Assembly: GCA_007130555.1 (NCBI GenBank)
Contig: SLSH01000128.1
Span: forward strand, 1-19,035
Length of the DNA: 19,035 nucleotides
Source of the DNA: Bacteroidales bacterium
Lineage (GTDB): Bacteria; Bacteroidota; Bacteroidia; Bacteroidales; ML635J-15
Reading direction: 5' to 3'
Part shown: positions 8,394-15,146 of the stretch, piece by piece
Layout of the letters: every line of letters begins with the position of its first letter
Position numbering within the stretch: position 1 is the stretch's first letter
Position numbers and translations under genes: made by a program
The notes under the pieces: model-generated
Databases searched by the model: none
What the model was told of the DNA's origin: nothing
Seen by the model: only the letters and a program-made list of their open reading frames with translations

Positions 8394-8427
8394 TTGCAAA
8401 AATAAAAATTTAGTTTTATTTTTGCAA
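8394..8427. promoter_or_regulatory. Perfect palindrome overlapping the tRNA-His promoter
   Basis: TTGCAAAAATAAAA at 8394-8407 is the exact reverse complement of 8414-8427, with a 6-nt loop. Within it, TTG (8394-8396) lies 20 nt before TATTTTTG (8417-8424), a full match to the Bacteroidota -33/-7 pattern. It would start transcription near 8430, ten bases before the tRNA. Because the palindrome is perfect, the same promoter pattern is present on the opposite strand, pointing into purS. As RNA it could instead form a weak AT-rich hairpin after purS. Confidence 0.65.
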
Positions 8428-8440
8428 CGATTAATAATAT

Positions 8441-8516
8441 GGTGATTGTAGCTCAGTCGGTTAGAGCACCGGATTGTGGTTCCGGGGGTCGTGGGTTCGA
8501 ATCCCATCATTCACCC
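8441..8516 (+). tRNA. tRNA-His (GTG anticodon)
   Basis: The cloverleaf folds cleanly. The extra 5' G at 8441 (position -1) pairs with C73 at 8515, the identity element for histidine. The D arm is GCTC/GAGC, the anticodon stem is CCGGA/TCCGG with loop TTGTGGT and anticodon GTG at 8476-8478, and the T arm is GTGGG/CCCAT around TTCGAAT. The acceptor stem GTGATTG/CATTCAC has one U-U mismatch at the fifth pair (8446 against 8510). The 3' CCA is not fully encoded (CAA follows C73), so it is presumably added after transcription. It has its own upstream promoter and a downstream terminator, so it is a single-gene unit. Confidence 0.97.
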
Positions 8517-8524
8517 AAAGAGTT

Positions 8525-8560
8525 AACTCTCATACGATTAAATTGTATGAGAGTTTTTTT
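8525..8560 (+). terminator. Intrinsic terminator after tRNA-His
   Basis: AACTCTCATAC (8525-8535) and GTATGAGAGTT (8545-8555) form a perfect 11-bp stem with a 9-nt loop, and a run of seven T starts at 8554. It lies nine bases after the tRNA, so it ends the tRNA-His transcript and insulates purD from it. Confidence 0.9.
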
Positions 8561-8630
8561 ATTTATTACATACCAATTAGTAATCTATTTTTTTATATTT
8601 TTACCATTTTAAACAAGATATAGTTTAATT

Positions 8631-9902
8631 ATGAATGTATTAGTATTGGGAGCAGGAGGCAGGGAACATGCAATTGCATGGAAAATATCTCAAAGTGCCT
8701 TGTTAAACAAATTATATGTAGCCTCGGGTAATGCCGGGACTAGTCGGGTTGCTGAAAATATTCAACTAAATCCGACAGATTTTAATGCAATTGCGGGATT
8801 TATTATTGAAAAGGCGATTGATTTACTTATTGTAGGACCCGAAGATCCTCTTGTAAACGGAATTACTGAAAAATTAAGGCAGATTAAGGGACTTGAGAAT
8901 TTGAAAATTATCGGACCTGATTCAAAAGGGGCTAAATTAGAAGGTAGTAAAGAATTTGCAAAAATATTTATGCAAAAAAATAATATACCTACTGCTTTAT
9001 ATAAAGCTTTTACAAAAAGTTCGATTAATGAAGCTTATGATTTTATAGACAGCTTAGATCCTCCTTATGTGCTTAAAGCAGATGGTCTGGCTGCAGGGAA
9101 AGGAGTTCTTATTATGGAAAATAAGCAGGAAGCAAAAAACTCTTTGGCAGAAATGCTAGACGGAAAATTCGGACAAGCAAGTCATACTGTAGTTATCGAA
9201 GAGTTTTTGGACGGAATTGAGTATTCAGTTTTTGTGCTAACAGACGGAGAAAATTATGTAATATTACCCGAAGCAAAAGATTATAAAAGAATAGGAGAGG
9301 GCGACACAGGCTTAAATACGGGGGGGATGGGAGCAATTTCTCCGGTGCCGTTTTTTAATAATGAATTAAAAGAAAAAACCGAACAACAGATTATTATTCC
9401 GACAATTTGCGGACTTAAATCCGAAGGAATAGATTATAAAGGATTTATTTTCTTCGGACTGATAAAAGTCGGGAATAATCCTTATGTAATTGAGTATAAT
9501 GTAAGGCTGGGAGATCCTGAATCCGAAGCAATTATACCAAGAATTAATTCGGATTTTCTTGATTTATTAAATGCTACGGCAGAAAAAAGGTTACATGAAA
9601 AACAAATAAAAATATCTGACCAAGCAGTTGCTGCTGTTATGGCAGTTTCGGGAGGATATCCCGAAGCATACGAAAAAGGCAAAATAATTAATGGTTGCGA
9701 AGATATTAAAGATAGCATCCTTTTTCATGCAGGGACTAAAATTGAAAATAACAATATTATTACATCAGGAGGTCGTGTAATTGCCGTTTGTTCTTATGGG
9801 AATAATATTAATGATGCATTATTAAAATCTTATAATAGTCTTCAAAAAATTAATTTTGAAAATATGTATTATCGAAAAGATTTAGGATTTGATTTAAAAT
9901 GA
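8631..9902 (+). CDS. purD: Phosphoribosylamine-glycine ligase (GAR synthetase)
   Basis: A 423-residue cytoplasmic ATP-grasp enzyme that joins phosphoribosylamine and glycine with ATP, the second step of de novo purine synthesis. Domains are in the expected order: N-terminal Rossmann part with GAGGREHAIAWK at residues 7-18 and GPEDPL at 69-74; ATP-grasp region with LKADGLAAGKGV at 148-159, EEFLDGIEYS at 190-199 and NTGGMGAISP at 229-238; metal-binding EYNVRLGDPES at 288-298; then the C-terminal domain. Full length for PurD (420-430). The start is ATG, with no Shine-Dalgarno sequence. The final ATGA overlaps the start of the next gene by four bases. A 70-nt AT-rich gap after the tRNA terminator should contain its promoter, but no convincing box is visible. 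Confidence 0.96.
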   Translation: MNVLVLGAGGREHAIAWKISQSALLNKLYVASGNAGTSRVAENIQLNPTDFNAIAGFIIEKAIDLLIVGPEDPLVNGITEKLRQIKGLENLKIIGPDSKGAKLEGSKEFAKIFMQKNNIPTALYKAFTKSSINEAYDFIDSLDPPYVLKADGLAAGKGVLIMENKQEAKNSLAEMLDGKFGQASHTVVIEEFLDGIEYSVFVLTDGENYVILPEAKDYKRIGEGDTGLNTGGMGAISPVPFFNNELKEKTEQQIIIPTICGLKSEGIDYKGFIFFGLIKVGNNPYVIEYNVRLGDPESEAIIPRINSDFLDLLNATAEKRLHEKQIKISDQAVAAVMAVSGGYPEAYEKGKIINGCEDIKDSILFHAGTKIENNNIITSGGRVIAVCSYGNNINDALLKSYNSLQKINFENMYYRKDLGFDLK

Positions 9903-10897
9903 TAAACGCACTTAAAAAAAATTTACCGACAAATTATTTAATATTATTGATATTTGCAGTAATATTATGGGGTTTTAAATTTTTATATTTGTCAGTCGAA
10001 ACCGAATATGTGTTTGCCGACTCTTTGTTGAATATCGAATTACCAAAAACACAGTTCTGGTCTTTTTTTTCGGAATTTATTGCATTCGGGCTGTTCTTTT
10101 TAATCGCATTTCTTTTAAATAATACTAATCTAAAAATCTCAATAATTAAATCAGCATATCAATCACCGGGTTTTATTGTTATTGTTTTATCTGGATTGTT
10201 TTTAGGATTACAAAGATTAACACCGGAATTGCTGGCAAATATTTTTGTTTTGTTGTCAATAAACAGGATACTTACAATACACAGTAAACATAATGCGTTT
10301 ACAAATTTTTATGATTCAGGACTTCTTCTCTCACTGGCATCTTTTTTTTATATTAATATAATTGCATTGTCGGTAGTTATTTTAATTATTGCTTTTATTC
10401 TTAGAATTTTTAATTTGAGAGAATTCATCGTGTTTTTTATGGGACTTGCAACTCCTTTTGTGTTTTTTGCAGGTTATTTATTCCTTTATAAAGATATAAA
10501 TTTCTTGCAGGAATTTTTAGAGCAGGAATTTTTTAAACAAAATACTGAAAAATATACAAGTTTAAACTTTATAATCTCTTTGATATTGTTTATAATGCTC
10601 ATTGCCAGTATTATATACAGGATTTTTGTTAGTAATTTTAAAAAATTAGTTACCCGTAAATATATAAATATTTCAATTTTTTTATGTGTTATTTTTTCGG
10701 GATATTATGTTAGTCCATACTCCGGCATAGAATCAATGATTTTTTTATTTGTTCCTATAAGTTTGCTTATTGCTAATTTTTTTGTGAATACAGATAAGAT
10801 TATCAGTTCTGTATTAATTTACGGATTAATTGCATCTGTATTGGTTATTCAGGGCATACAGATAATGTATGTATTATCAAATCAGCCCGGGTATTAA
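9899..10897 (+). CDS. DUF6427-type multi-pass membrane protein
   Basis: A 332-residue, very hydrophobic protein with about eight to nine membrane segments (approximately residues 13-31, 53-73, 91-106, 141-170, 175-197, 222-244, 256-294 and 300-326). Soluble loops are short, and one mixed-charge loop lies near residues 198-221. I recognise it as the uncharacterised membrane protein often found directly after purD in Bacteroidota (DUF6427). No catalytic motif is visible and no function can be assigned. It overlaps purD by four bases (ATGA), so its synthesis is probably tied to PurD translation. A short GC-rich hairpin straddles its stop codon. Confidence 0.72.
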   Translation: MINALKKNLPTNYLILLIFAVILWGFKFLYLSVETEYVFADSLLNIELPKTQFWSFFSEFIAFGLFFLIAFLLNNTNLKISIIKSAYQSPGFIVIVLSGLFLGLQRLTPELLANIFVLLSINRILTIHSKHNAFTNFYDSGLLLSLASFFYINIIALSVVILIIAFILRIFNLREFIVFFMGLATPFVFFAGYLFLYKDINFLQEFLEQEFFKQNTEKYTSLNFIISLILFIMLIASIIYRIFVSNFKKLVTRKYINISIFLCVIFSGYYVSPYSGIESMIFLFVPISLLIANFFVNTDKIISSVLIYGLIASVLVIQGIQIMYVLSNQPGY

Positions 10898-10908
10898 ATT
10901 ATACCGGG
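10886..10908 (+). terminator. Hairpin across the stop of the DUF6427 gene, possible weak terminator
   Basis: CCCGGGTAT (10886-10894) pairs with ATACCGGG (10901-10908) with one bulged G and a six-base loop. It is unusually GC-rich for this DNA and spans the stop codon. An A-run rather than a T-run follows on the plus strand, so it is not a canonical terminator. It could stabilise the 3' end of the mRNA. Confidence 0.35.
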
Positions 10909-10964
10909 AATTAAAAAAATATAATAAATTCTTAAATGTTTAGTTTAATTAAATAAATTTAATT

Positions 10965-12128
10965 ATGAATATATACTCACAAAAAAGACGCTGGAAACTT
11001 ATATTATTAATTATTGCCGTACTGATAGGAGCAACATCTTTATGGTACACCAATAAGTTAATGAAAAAACTTTCAAATGAAGAAAGAAAACGCATTGAAC
11101 TTTGGGCTGAAGCTACACAAAAACTTATAAATGCTGGACCCGATGATGATATTAGTTTTCTTTTTGAGGTACAGATGAATAATGAAACCATTCCTGTTTT
11201 ATTGGTTGACACGAATGAGAATATTATTTCTTATAGAAATTTAGACTCATTAAAGATGGAAGACTTCCGCTATAGAAAAAGGACACTCGAAAAGTTTAAA
11301 AATAATTATAAGGATTATTTCGTTATAACAACCGAAGATGGCGAAGAGTTAAATCGTATTTATTATAATGATTCTGCATTACTTATGCAACTTCAATACT
11401 ATCCTTATGTACAGCTTTTCATAATTTCATTATTTATTTTGGTTTCGTATTTTGCATTTAGTATTGCCCGCAAAGCCGAACAAAATCATGTTTGGTTAGG
11501 GATGTCTAAAGAGACTGCTCATCAGTTAGGGACTCCCATATCTTCTCTTCTGGCATGGGCGGAGGTAATGGAACTAAAAAATCAAGATGACATATTAGCA
11601 GTTGAAGTAACTAAAGATATTGAAAGACTTGAAAAAATTACGGAACGTTTTTCAAAAATCGGAAGTAAGCCTGTTTTAACCGAAACAAATATTGTTGATG
11701 TTATTGATAATACAGTTGCTTACATTAAATACAGATCTCCCGAAACAATAAACTTTGAAATAAAATATACAGAGAAAAAACAAATTATTGCTCCGATAAA
11801 TAAAGAATTATTTGAATGGGTAATAGAAAACATTTGTAAAAATTCTATTGATGCAATTTCGGGGAAAGGGGATATTACTATAAATGTATCCCAAGAACAA
11901 AAAAGTGTAATAATTGATTTTATTGATAATGGAAAAGGAATTCCGAAATCAAAACATAAAGCAATATTTCAGCCGGGATATACCACAAAAAGCAGAGGAT
12001 GGGGTCTCGGACTTTCTTTATGCCAAAGAATAATCAGGCAGTATCATAAAGGGAAAATATTTGTAAAATCCTCTGAAATTGGTGCAGGAACAACCATCAG
12101 GGTAATTATAAATAAATTTATACGTTAA
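10965..12128 (+). CDS. Sensor histidine kinase, two membrane helices
   Basis: A 387-residue inner-membrane kinase. Helix one is at about residues 11-28. A periplasmic sensing part of about 115 residues follows, then helix two at 149-167. The H-box is ETAHQLGTPISSLL (183-196) with H186 as the phospho-acceptor. The ATPase domain shows the N-box ENICKNSIDAI (288-298), G1 DNGKGIP (321-327), F-box FQPGYTT (335-341) and G2 RGWGLGL (344-350). No HAMP domain is obvious between helix two and the H-box, and the residue after the histidine is Q rather than the usual E. All ATP-binding boxes are intact, so it should be active. No response regulator lies nearby, so its partner is unknown. The 67-nt gap before it separates it from the purD pair. 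The ligand cannot be guessed from sequence. Confidence 0.9.
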   Translation: MNIYSQKRRWKLILLIIAVLIGATSLWYTNKLMKKLSNEERKRIELWAEATQKLINAGPDDDISFLFEVQMNNETIPVLLVDTNENIISYRNLDSLKMEDFRYRKRTLEKFKNNYKDYFVITTEDGEELNRIYYNDSALLMQLQYYPYVQLFIISLFILVSYFAFSIARKAEQNHVWLGMSKETAHQLGTPISSLLAWAEVMELKNQDDILAVEVTKDIERLEKITERFSKIGSKPVLTETNIVDVIDNTVAYIKYRSPETINFEIKYTEKKQIIAPINKELFEWVIENICKNSIDAISGKGDITINVSQEQKSVIIDFIDNGKGIPKSKHKAIFQPGYTTKSRGWGLGLSLCQRIIRQYHKGKIFVKSSEIGAGTTIRVIINKFIR

Positions 12129-12193
12129 AAAAAGAGGATATTATTAAAAAAAGGTTTTTTATTTGTCTTCTATGCCTCGTAATCAATAATAAA

Positions 12194-12247
12194 ATGGCAG
12201 AATTCCGAAAGTTAAAAAGGTTCTATCACTATTTTAATGGGTTATGA
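12194..12247 (+). CDS. Possible 17-codon ORF ahead of a hairpin (leader-peptide-like)
   Basis: ATG at 12194 opens 17 codons reading MAEFRKLKRFYHYFNGL and stops with TGA at 12245-12247, which are also the first bases of the adjacent hairpin. Six of the residues are aromatic or histidine, five of them in or near the FYHYF run, and four are basic. The layout recalls an attenuator leader peptide, but the hairpin lacks a T-run and short ORFs of this size arise often by chance. No ribosome-binding signal is visible, though this phylum rarely has one. Treat it as a candidate only. Confidence 0.2.
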   Translation: MAEFRKLKRFYHYFNGL

Positions 12248-12324
12248 GTAATTTTAAAGAAGGGTATAAGAGGGCGTTCTATATACTCTATACCCCTATA
12301 TCATTAGCTTCCCAAAATTACTCA
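12245..12324. repeat. 80-nt imperfect hairpin between kinase and yceD cluster
   Basis: TGAGTAATTTT (12245-12255) pairs perfectly with AAAATTACTCA (12314-12324). A second, inner stem is formed by GGGTATA (12262-12268) with TATACCC (12289-12295), continued by GAG/CTC after one bulged A. Poorly matched segments separate the two stems. No T-run follows on either strand. It may be a structured leader, a remnant of a small mobile repeat or an mRNA-stabilising element. Confidence 0.6.
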
Positions 12325-12411
12325 CTAATATCATAATCTAAAACTTCCATTAAATTTGTGGTAGTACCGTTAAAAATTATTTGAAAAATTTATTTATTTG
12401 TATATTTTTTT

Positions 12412-12419
12412 TAACTTTG
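12412..12419 (+). promoter_or_regulatory. -7 box of the yceD-rpmF-plsX-fabH promoter
   Basis: TAACTTTG matches the Bacteroidota -7 consensus TAnnTTTG exactly. Transcription would start near 12425, about 20 nt before the ATG at 12445. No TTG sits at the ideal upstream distance: the nearest, at 12398-12400, is too close, and the one at 12381-12383 is too far. Confidence 0.45.
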
Positions 12420-12444
12420 CACGATAATTTTGTTTATAAAGCTT

Positions 12445-12957
12445 ATGAACGAATATAATATTGAAATAACAGGATTAAGTGAAAACAAAGAATATTTCTT
12501 TGACTTTAAAGTTGATGACGGTTTTTTTGCGAATAGAAATAATCCGCAATTAACAGGAGGGAGTATTGATGTTGAAGTTACTTTATTAAAAAAATCTGAC
12601 GGATTGTTCCTTGATATTGAAGTTTCAGGGACTTTGGATGTTATTTGTAACAGATGTCTGGATTGTTATCCTCAACACATAAGTTTTAGAGATAATATTG
12701 TTGTTAATTTTGATAATGAAACAAATTTTGACACAACTGAATCTTATGTTATTCTTGACAAAAAGGCGAATGAAATAAACATAAGTCGATTTATTTATGA
12801 ATTTTGTGAATTTGCATTGCCGATTAGCTGTGTGCATTCGACAACTAACGGAGAAACAAATTGCAATAAAAAAATGTTAGAAATTCTAAATAAATATAAT
12901 AAAGAAGAACCAAAAGTTGATCCCCGTTGGGAAAAACTAAAACAATTTATAAATTAA
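12445..12957 (+). CDS. DUF177/YceD-family protein
   Basis: A 170-residue protein of the YceD (DUF177) family, encoded next to rpmF in most bacteria and linked in other species to 23S rRNA accumulation and L32-region ribosome maturation. Seen here: a cysteine cluster CNRCLDC at residues 68-74, further cysteines at 121, 129 and 140, and the C-terminal DPRWEKLKQ motif (159-167), which is a family hallmark. The four to six cysteines suggest metal binding. I chose ATG at 12445 over the upstream in-frame TTG at 12430, because the -7 box at 12412-12419 would place the TTG almost at the transcription start and family members begin close to the ATG. It is the first gene of the cluster, 31 nt before rpmF. 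Confidence 0.87.
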   Translation: MNEYNIEITGLSENKEYFFDFKVDDGFFANRNNPQLTGGSIDVEVTLLKKSDGLFLDIEVSGTLDVICNRCLDCYPQHISFRDNIVVNFDNETNFDTTESYVILDKKANEINISRFIYEFCEFALPISCVHSTTNGETNCNKKMLEILNKYNKEEPKVDPRWEKLKQFIN

Positions 12958-12988
12958 AGTTTGATGTATAATATTTAAATTATTAGAG

Positions 12989-13177
12989 ATGGCACATCCA
13001 AAAAGAAAACAGTCAAAATCAAGAAGAGATAAACGTCGCACACATTATAAGGCAGAGTTTTTAACTTTAACAAAATGTTCTAATTGTAATACAACAATAA
13101 GATTCCATCGTGTTTGTCCTGAATGCGGTTTTTATAAAGGTAAACTTGCTATAGACAAAGATGTAAAAACAAGTTAA
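12989..13177 (+). CDS. rpmF: Large-subunit ribosomal protein bL32
   Basis: A 62-residue basic protein beginning MAHPKRKQSKSRRDKRR, the standard bL32 N-terminus. The zinc-ribbon form is kept, with paired cysteines C30/C33 and C43/C46 (CSNC and CPEC). It binds domain regions of 23S rRNA near the peptidyl-transferase periphery of the 50S subunit. Full length for the family. It lies between yceD and plsX, with 31 and 8 nt gaps, so it is surely in one transcript with them, an arrangement conserved across bacteria. Confidence 0.97.
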   Translation: MAHPKRKQSKSRRDKRRTHYKAEFLTLTKCSNCNTTIRFHRVCPECGFYKGKLAIDKDVKTS

Positions 13178-13185
13178 ATTTTTTT

Positions 13186-14130
13186 ATGCGAATAGGAATA
13201 GACATAATGGGAGGGGATTATGCCCCCTTTGAAATTACAAAAGGTGCGATATTAGCAGGCAAAGAAATATCAAACGAAGATAAAATATTTCTGTTTGGAA
13301 AAGAAAATATCATAAAAGATATTTTTAAAGAACTGAATGCTTCTTTTGATAATTTTGTAATAATTGATTGTAGCGAAGAAATTGCCATGGGAGATGACCC
13401 TGTTAAGTCGTTTATCGCCAAAGCAAATTCAAGCATAACCAAGGGCTTTAAATACTTAAAACAAGGAGAAATTGACGGATTCGCAAGTGTCGGCAATACA
13501 GGAGCAATGTTAGTCGGTGCTACTACCGTTATTGGAGTTATTCCCGGCATATTCAGACCTTGTATAGCCTCTGTATATCCCAATCTTAAAGGAGGGATGA
13601 ATCTTCTTCTTGATGTGGGGATTAATTCCGAAACAAAACCCGAAGTACTATATCAATTTGGAATTATCGGGTCAATTTATCTTGAAAGAGTTTTTGAAAT
13701 TAAAAATCCAAAAGTAGGATTGTTAAATATTGGAGAAGAAGAAGGGAAGGGCGACACTTTGGCTAAATCAGCTTACCAACTTATGAAATCTTCAAAAGAT
13801 TTTAATTTTATCGGAAATGTTGAAGGAAATAATATGAGTAACAGCGAAATTGTTAATGTAATTGTTACAGACGGGTTTACAGGAAATGTTGTTCTTAAAC
13901 AGGGAGAAGCTTTCTATAAGTTTATTAAACTACGACAAGTGAAAGATGAATTTTTCGAGAACTTTAATTACGAAAACTACGGAGGAACTCCTATTTTGGG
14001 GATTAATAAAACAGTTGTTGTAGGACATGGGATTAGCAACAATATTGCAATTAAGAATATGATTTTACATACAATAGATATGTGTAAATCTAATATTTCT
14101 GAATGTATAACTAAAGCATTTAAGTCATGA
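13186..14130 (+). CDS. plsX: Phosphate acyltransferase PlsX
   Basis: A 314-residue soluble enzyme that turns acyl-ACP and phosphate into acyl-phosphate, the acyl donor for PlsY in phosphatidic acid synthesis. Family motifs in order: GIDIMGGDYAP (residues 4-14), SVGNTGAMLVGAT (101-113), LLDVGINSETKPE (141-153), LLNIGEEEGKGD (179-190), FIGNVEGN (208-215), VTDGFTGNVVLK (227-238), YGGTPILGINK (265-275) and GHGISN (280-285). Length is at the short end of the normal range but all blocks are there. The start is ATG 8 nt after rpmF. Its stop overlaps the fabH start as ATGA, so the two are translationally coupled. Together with fabH it balances chain initiation against phospholipid synthesis. Confidence 0.96.
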   Translation: MRIGIDIMGGDYAPFEITKGAILAGKEISNEDKIFLFGKENIIKDIFKELNASFDNFVIIDCSEEIAMGDDPVKSFIAKANSSITKGFKYLKQGEIDGFASVGNTGAMLVGATTVIGVIPGIFRPCIASVYPNLKGGMNLLLDVGINSETKPEVLYQFGIIGSIYLERVFEIKNPKVGLLNIGEEEGKGDTLAKSAYQLMKSSKDFNFIGNVEGNNMSNSEIVNVIVTDGFTGNVVLKQGEAFYKFIKLRQVKDEFFENFNYENYGGTPILGINKTVVVGHGISNNIAIKNMILHTIDMCKSNISECITKAFKS

Positions 14131-15146
14131 CAAAAGTTAAAGCAGTAATAAAAGGAGTAGGTGGATTTGTTCCGTCTTATGTTTTAACAAATGAAGAATT
14201 ATCAAAAATGGTAGATACCTCGGATGAATGGATAATGGAAAGAATAGGTATCAAAGAAAGACGAATTCTTCTTGAAGAAGGTCTTGCAACTTCTGACATG
14301 GCAACATCTGCTGTGAATCAATTATTAGAAAAAACAAATACCAAACCTGAAGAGGTGGATATGTTAATATGCGGGGTCGTTACTCCCGATATGCAATTTC
14401 CTGCAACTGCAAATATTATATGCGACAAAGTAGGAATAAAAAATGCTTTCGGGTATGATATGAACGCAGGATGTTCAAGTTTTTTGTTTGCTCTTGTTAC
14501 TGCATCTAAATTTGTAGAAAGCGGTACTCATAAAAAAGTGGTAGTTGTCGGTGCCGACAAAATGTCTTCTATCGTTGATTATAACGACAGAAATACATGC
14601 CCTATCTTTGGAGATGGTGCAGGTGCCGTATTATTAGAACCTACAACCGAGGAGAATGGACTTATAGATTCTTTTATGCAGGTTGACGGTTCGGGAAGAC
14701 ATCATTTACATCAGGTTGCAGGAGGCTCATTAAGACCGGCAACTTTCGAAACAATTTTAAGACGCCAGCATTTTATTTATCAGGAAGGACAACCCGTATT
14801 TAAAGCTGCTGTCGCAAATATGGCTGATGCGTCTATAAAAATGATGGAACGACATAATATTACACACGAAAGTCTTAAATATTTAATCCCTCATCAGGCT
14901 AATATGAGAATTATCGAAGCTACTGCCAGAAGGATGAAACTGGAAAAAGATAAAGTTATGCTTACCATTACTAAATATGGTAATACTACTTCAGCAACAA
15001 TTCCATTGTGTTTATGGGAATATGAGAAAGAATTGAGGAAAGGAGACAATATTATTATTGCAACTTTCGGAGCTGGATTTGCATGGGGTGCATGTTATAT
15101 TAAATGGGATTATGACGGAAGTAAAGTAGCTTTGCCAATAGATTAA
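14127..15146 (+). CDS. fabH: 3-oxoacyl-ACP synthase III (KAS III)
   Basis: A 339-residue thiolase-fold enzyme that condenses an acyl-CoA primer with malonyl-ACP to start fatty acid synthesis. The catalytic triad is visible: C116 in NAGCSSFLFAL, H256 in IPHQANMRII and N286 in KYGNTTSATIPL. Further signatures are SDEWIMERIGIKERR (32-46), GDGAGAVLL (162-170) and the closing FGAGFAWGACYIKW. Length is close to the usual 320-340. It begins with a four-base ATGA overlap on plsX and is the last gene of the yceD-rpmF-plsX-fabH cluster. Its TAA overlaps the stop of the convergent lipoprotein gene, with no terminator in between. Primer preference (acetyl or branched) cannot be read with confidence. Confidence 0.97.
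   Translation: MTKVKAVIKGVGGFVPSYVLTNEELSKMVDTSDEWIMERIGIKERRILLEEGLATSDMATSAVNQLLEKTNTKPEEVDMLICGVVTPDMQFPATANIICDKVGIKNAFGYDMNAGCSSFLFALVTASKFVESGTHKKVVVVGADKMSSIVDYNDRNTCPIFGDGAGAVLLEPTTEENGLIDSFMQVDGSGRHHLHQVAGGSLRPATFETILRRQHFIYQEGQPVFKAAVANMADASIKMMERHNITHESLKYLIPHQANMRIIEATARRMKLEKDKVMLTITKYGNTTSATIPLCLWEYEKELRKGDNIIIATFGAGFAWGACYIKWDYDGSKVALPID

Larger units (their letters stand above)
12129..12429. other. 300-nt non-coding gap
   Basis: This gap separates the histidine kinase from the yceD-rpmF-plsX-fabH cluster. It holds a possible 17-codon ORF (12194-12247), a large imperfect hairpin (12245-12324) and, near its right end, a good -7 box. The rest is AT-rich sequence in which I see nothing recognisable. 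No tRNA and no known riboswitch pattern was found. Confidence 0.6.

Noticed and set aside
12430..12444. Upstream TTG start extending the DUF177 protein by five residues
   Set aside because: The -7 box ends at 12419, so the TTG would lie almost at the transcription start. The ATG at 12445 gives a normal family N-terminus.
13218..13583. Minus-strand open frame of 121 codons opposite plsX
   Set aside because: It overlaps the conserved PlsX motifs and shows no recognisable protein features.
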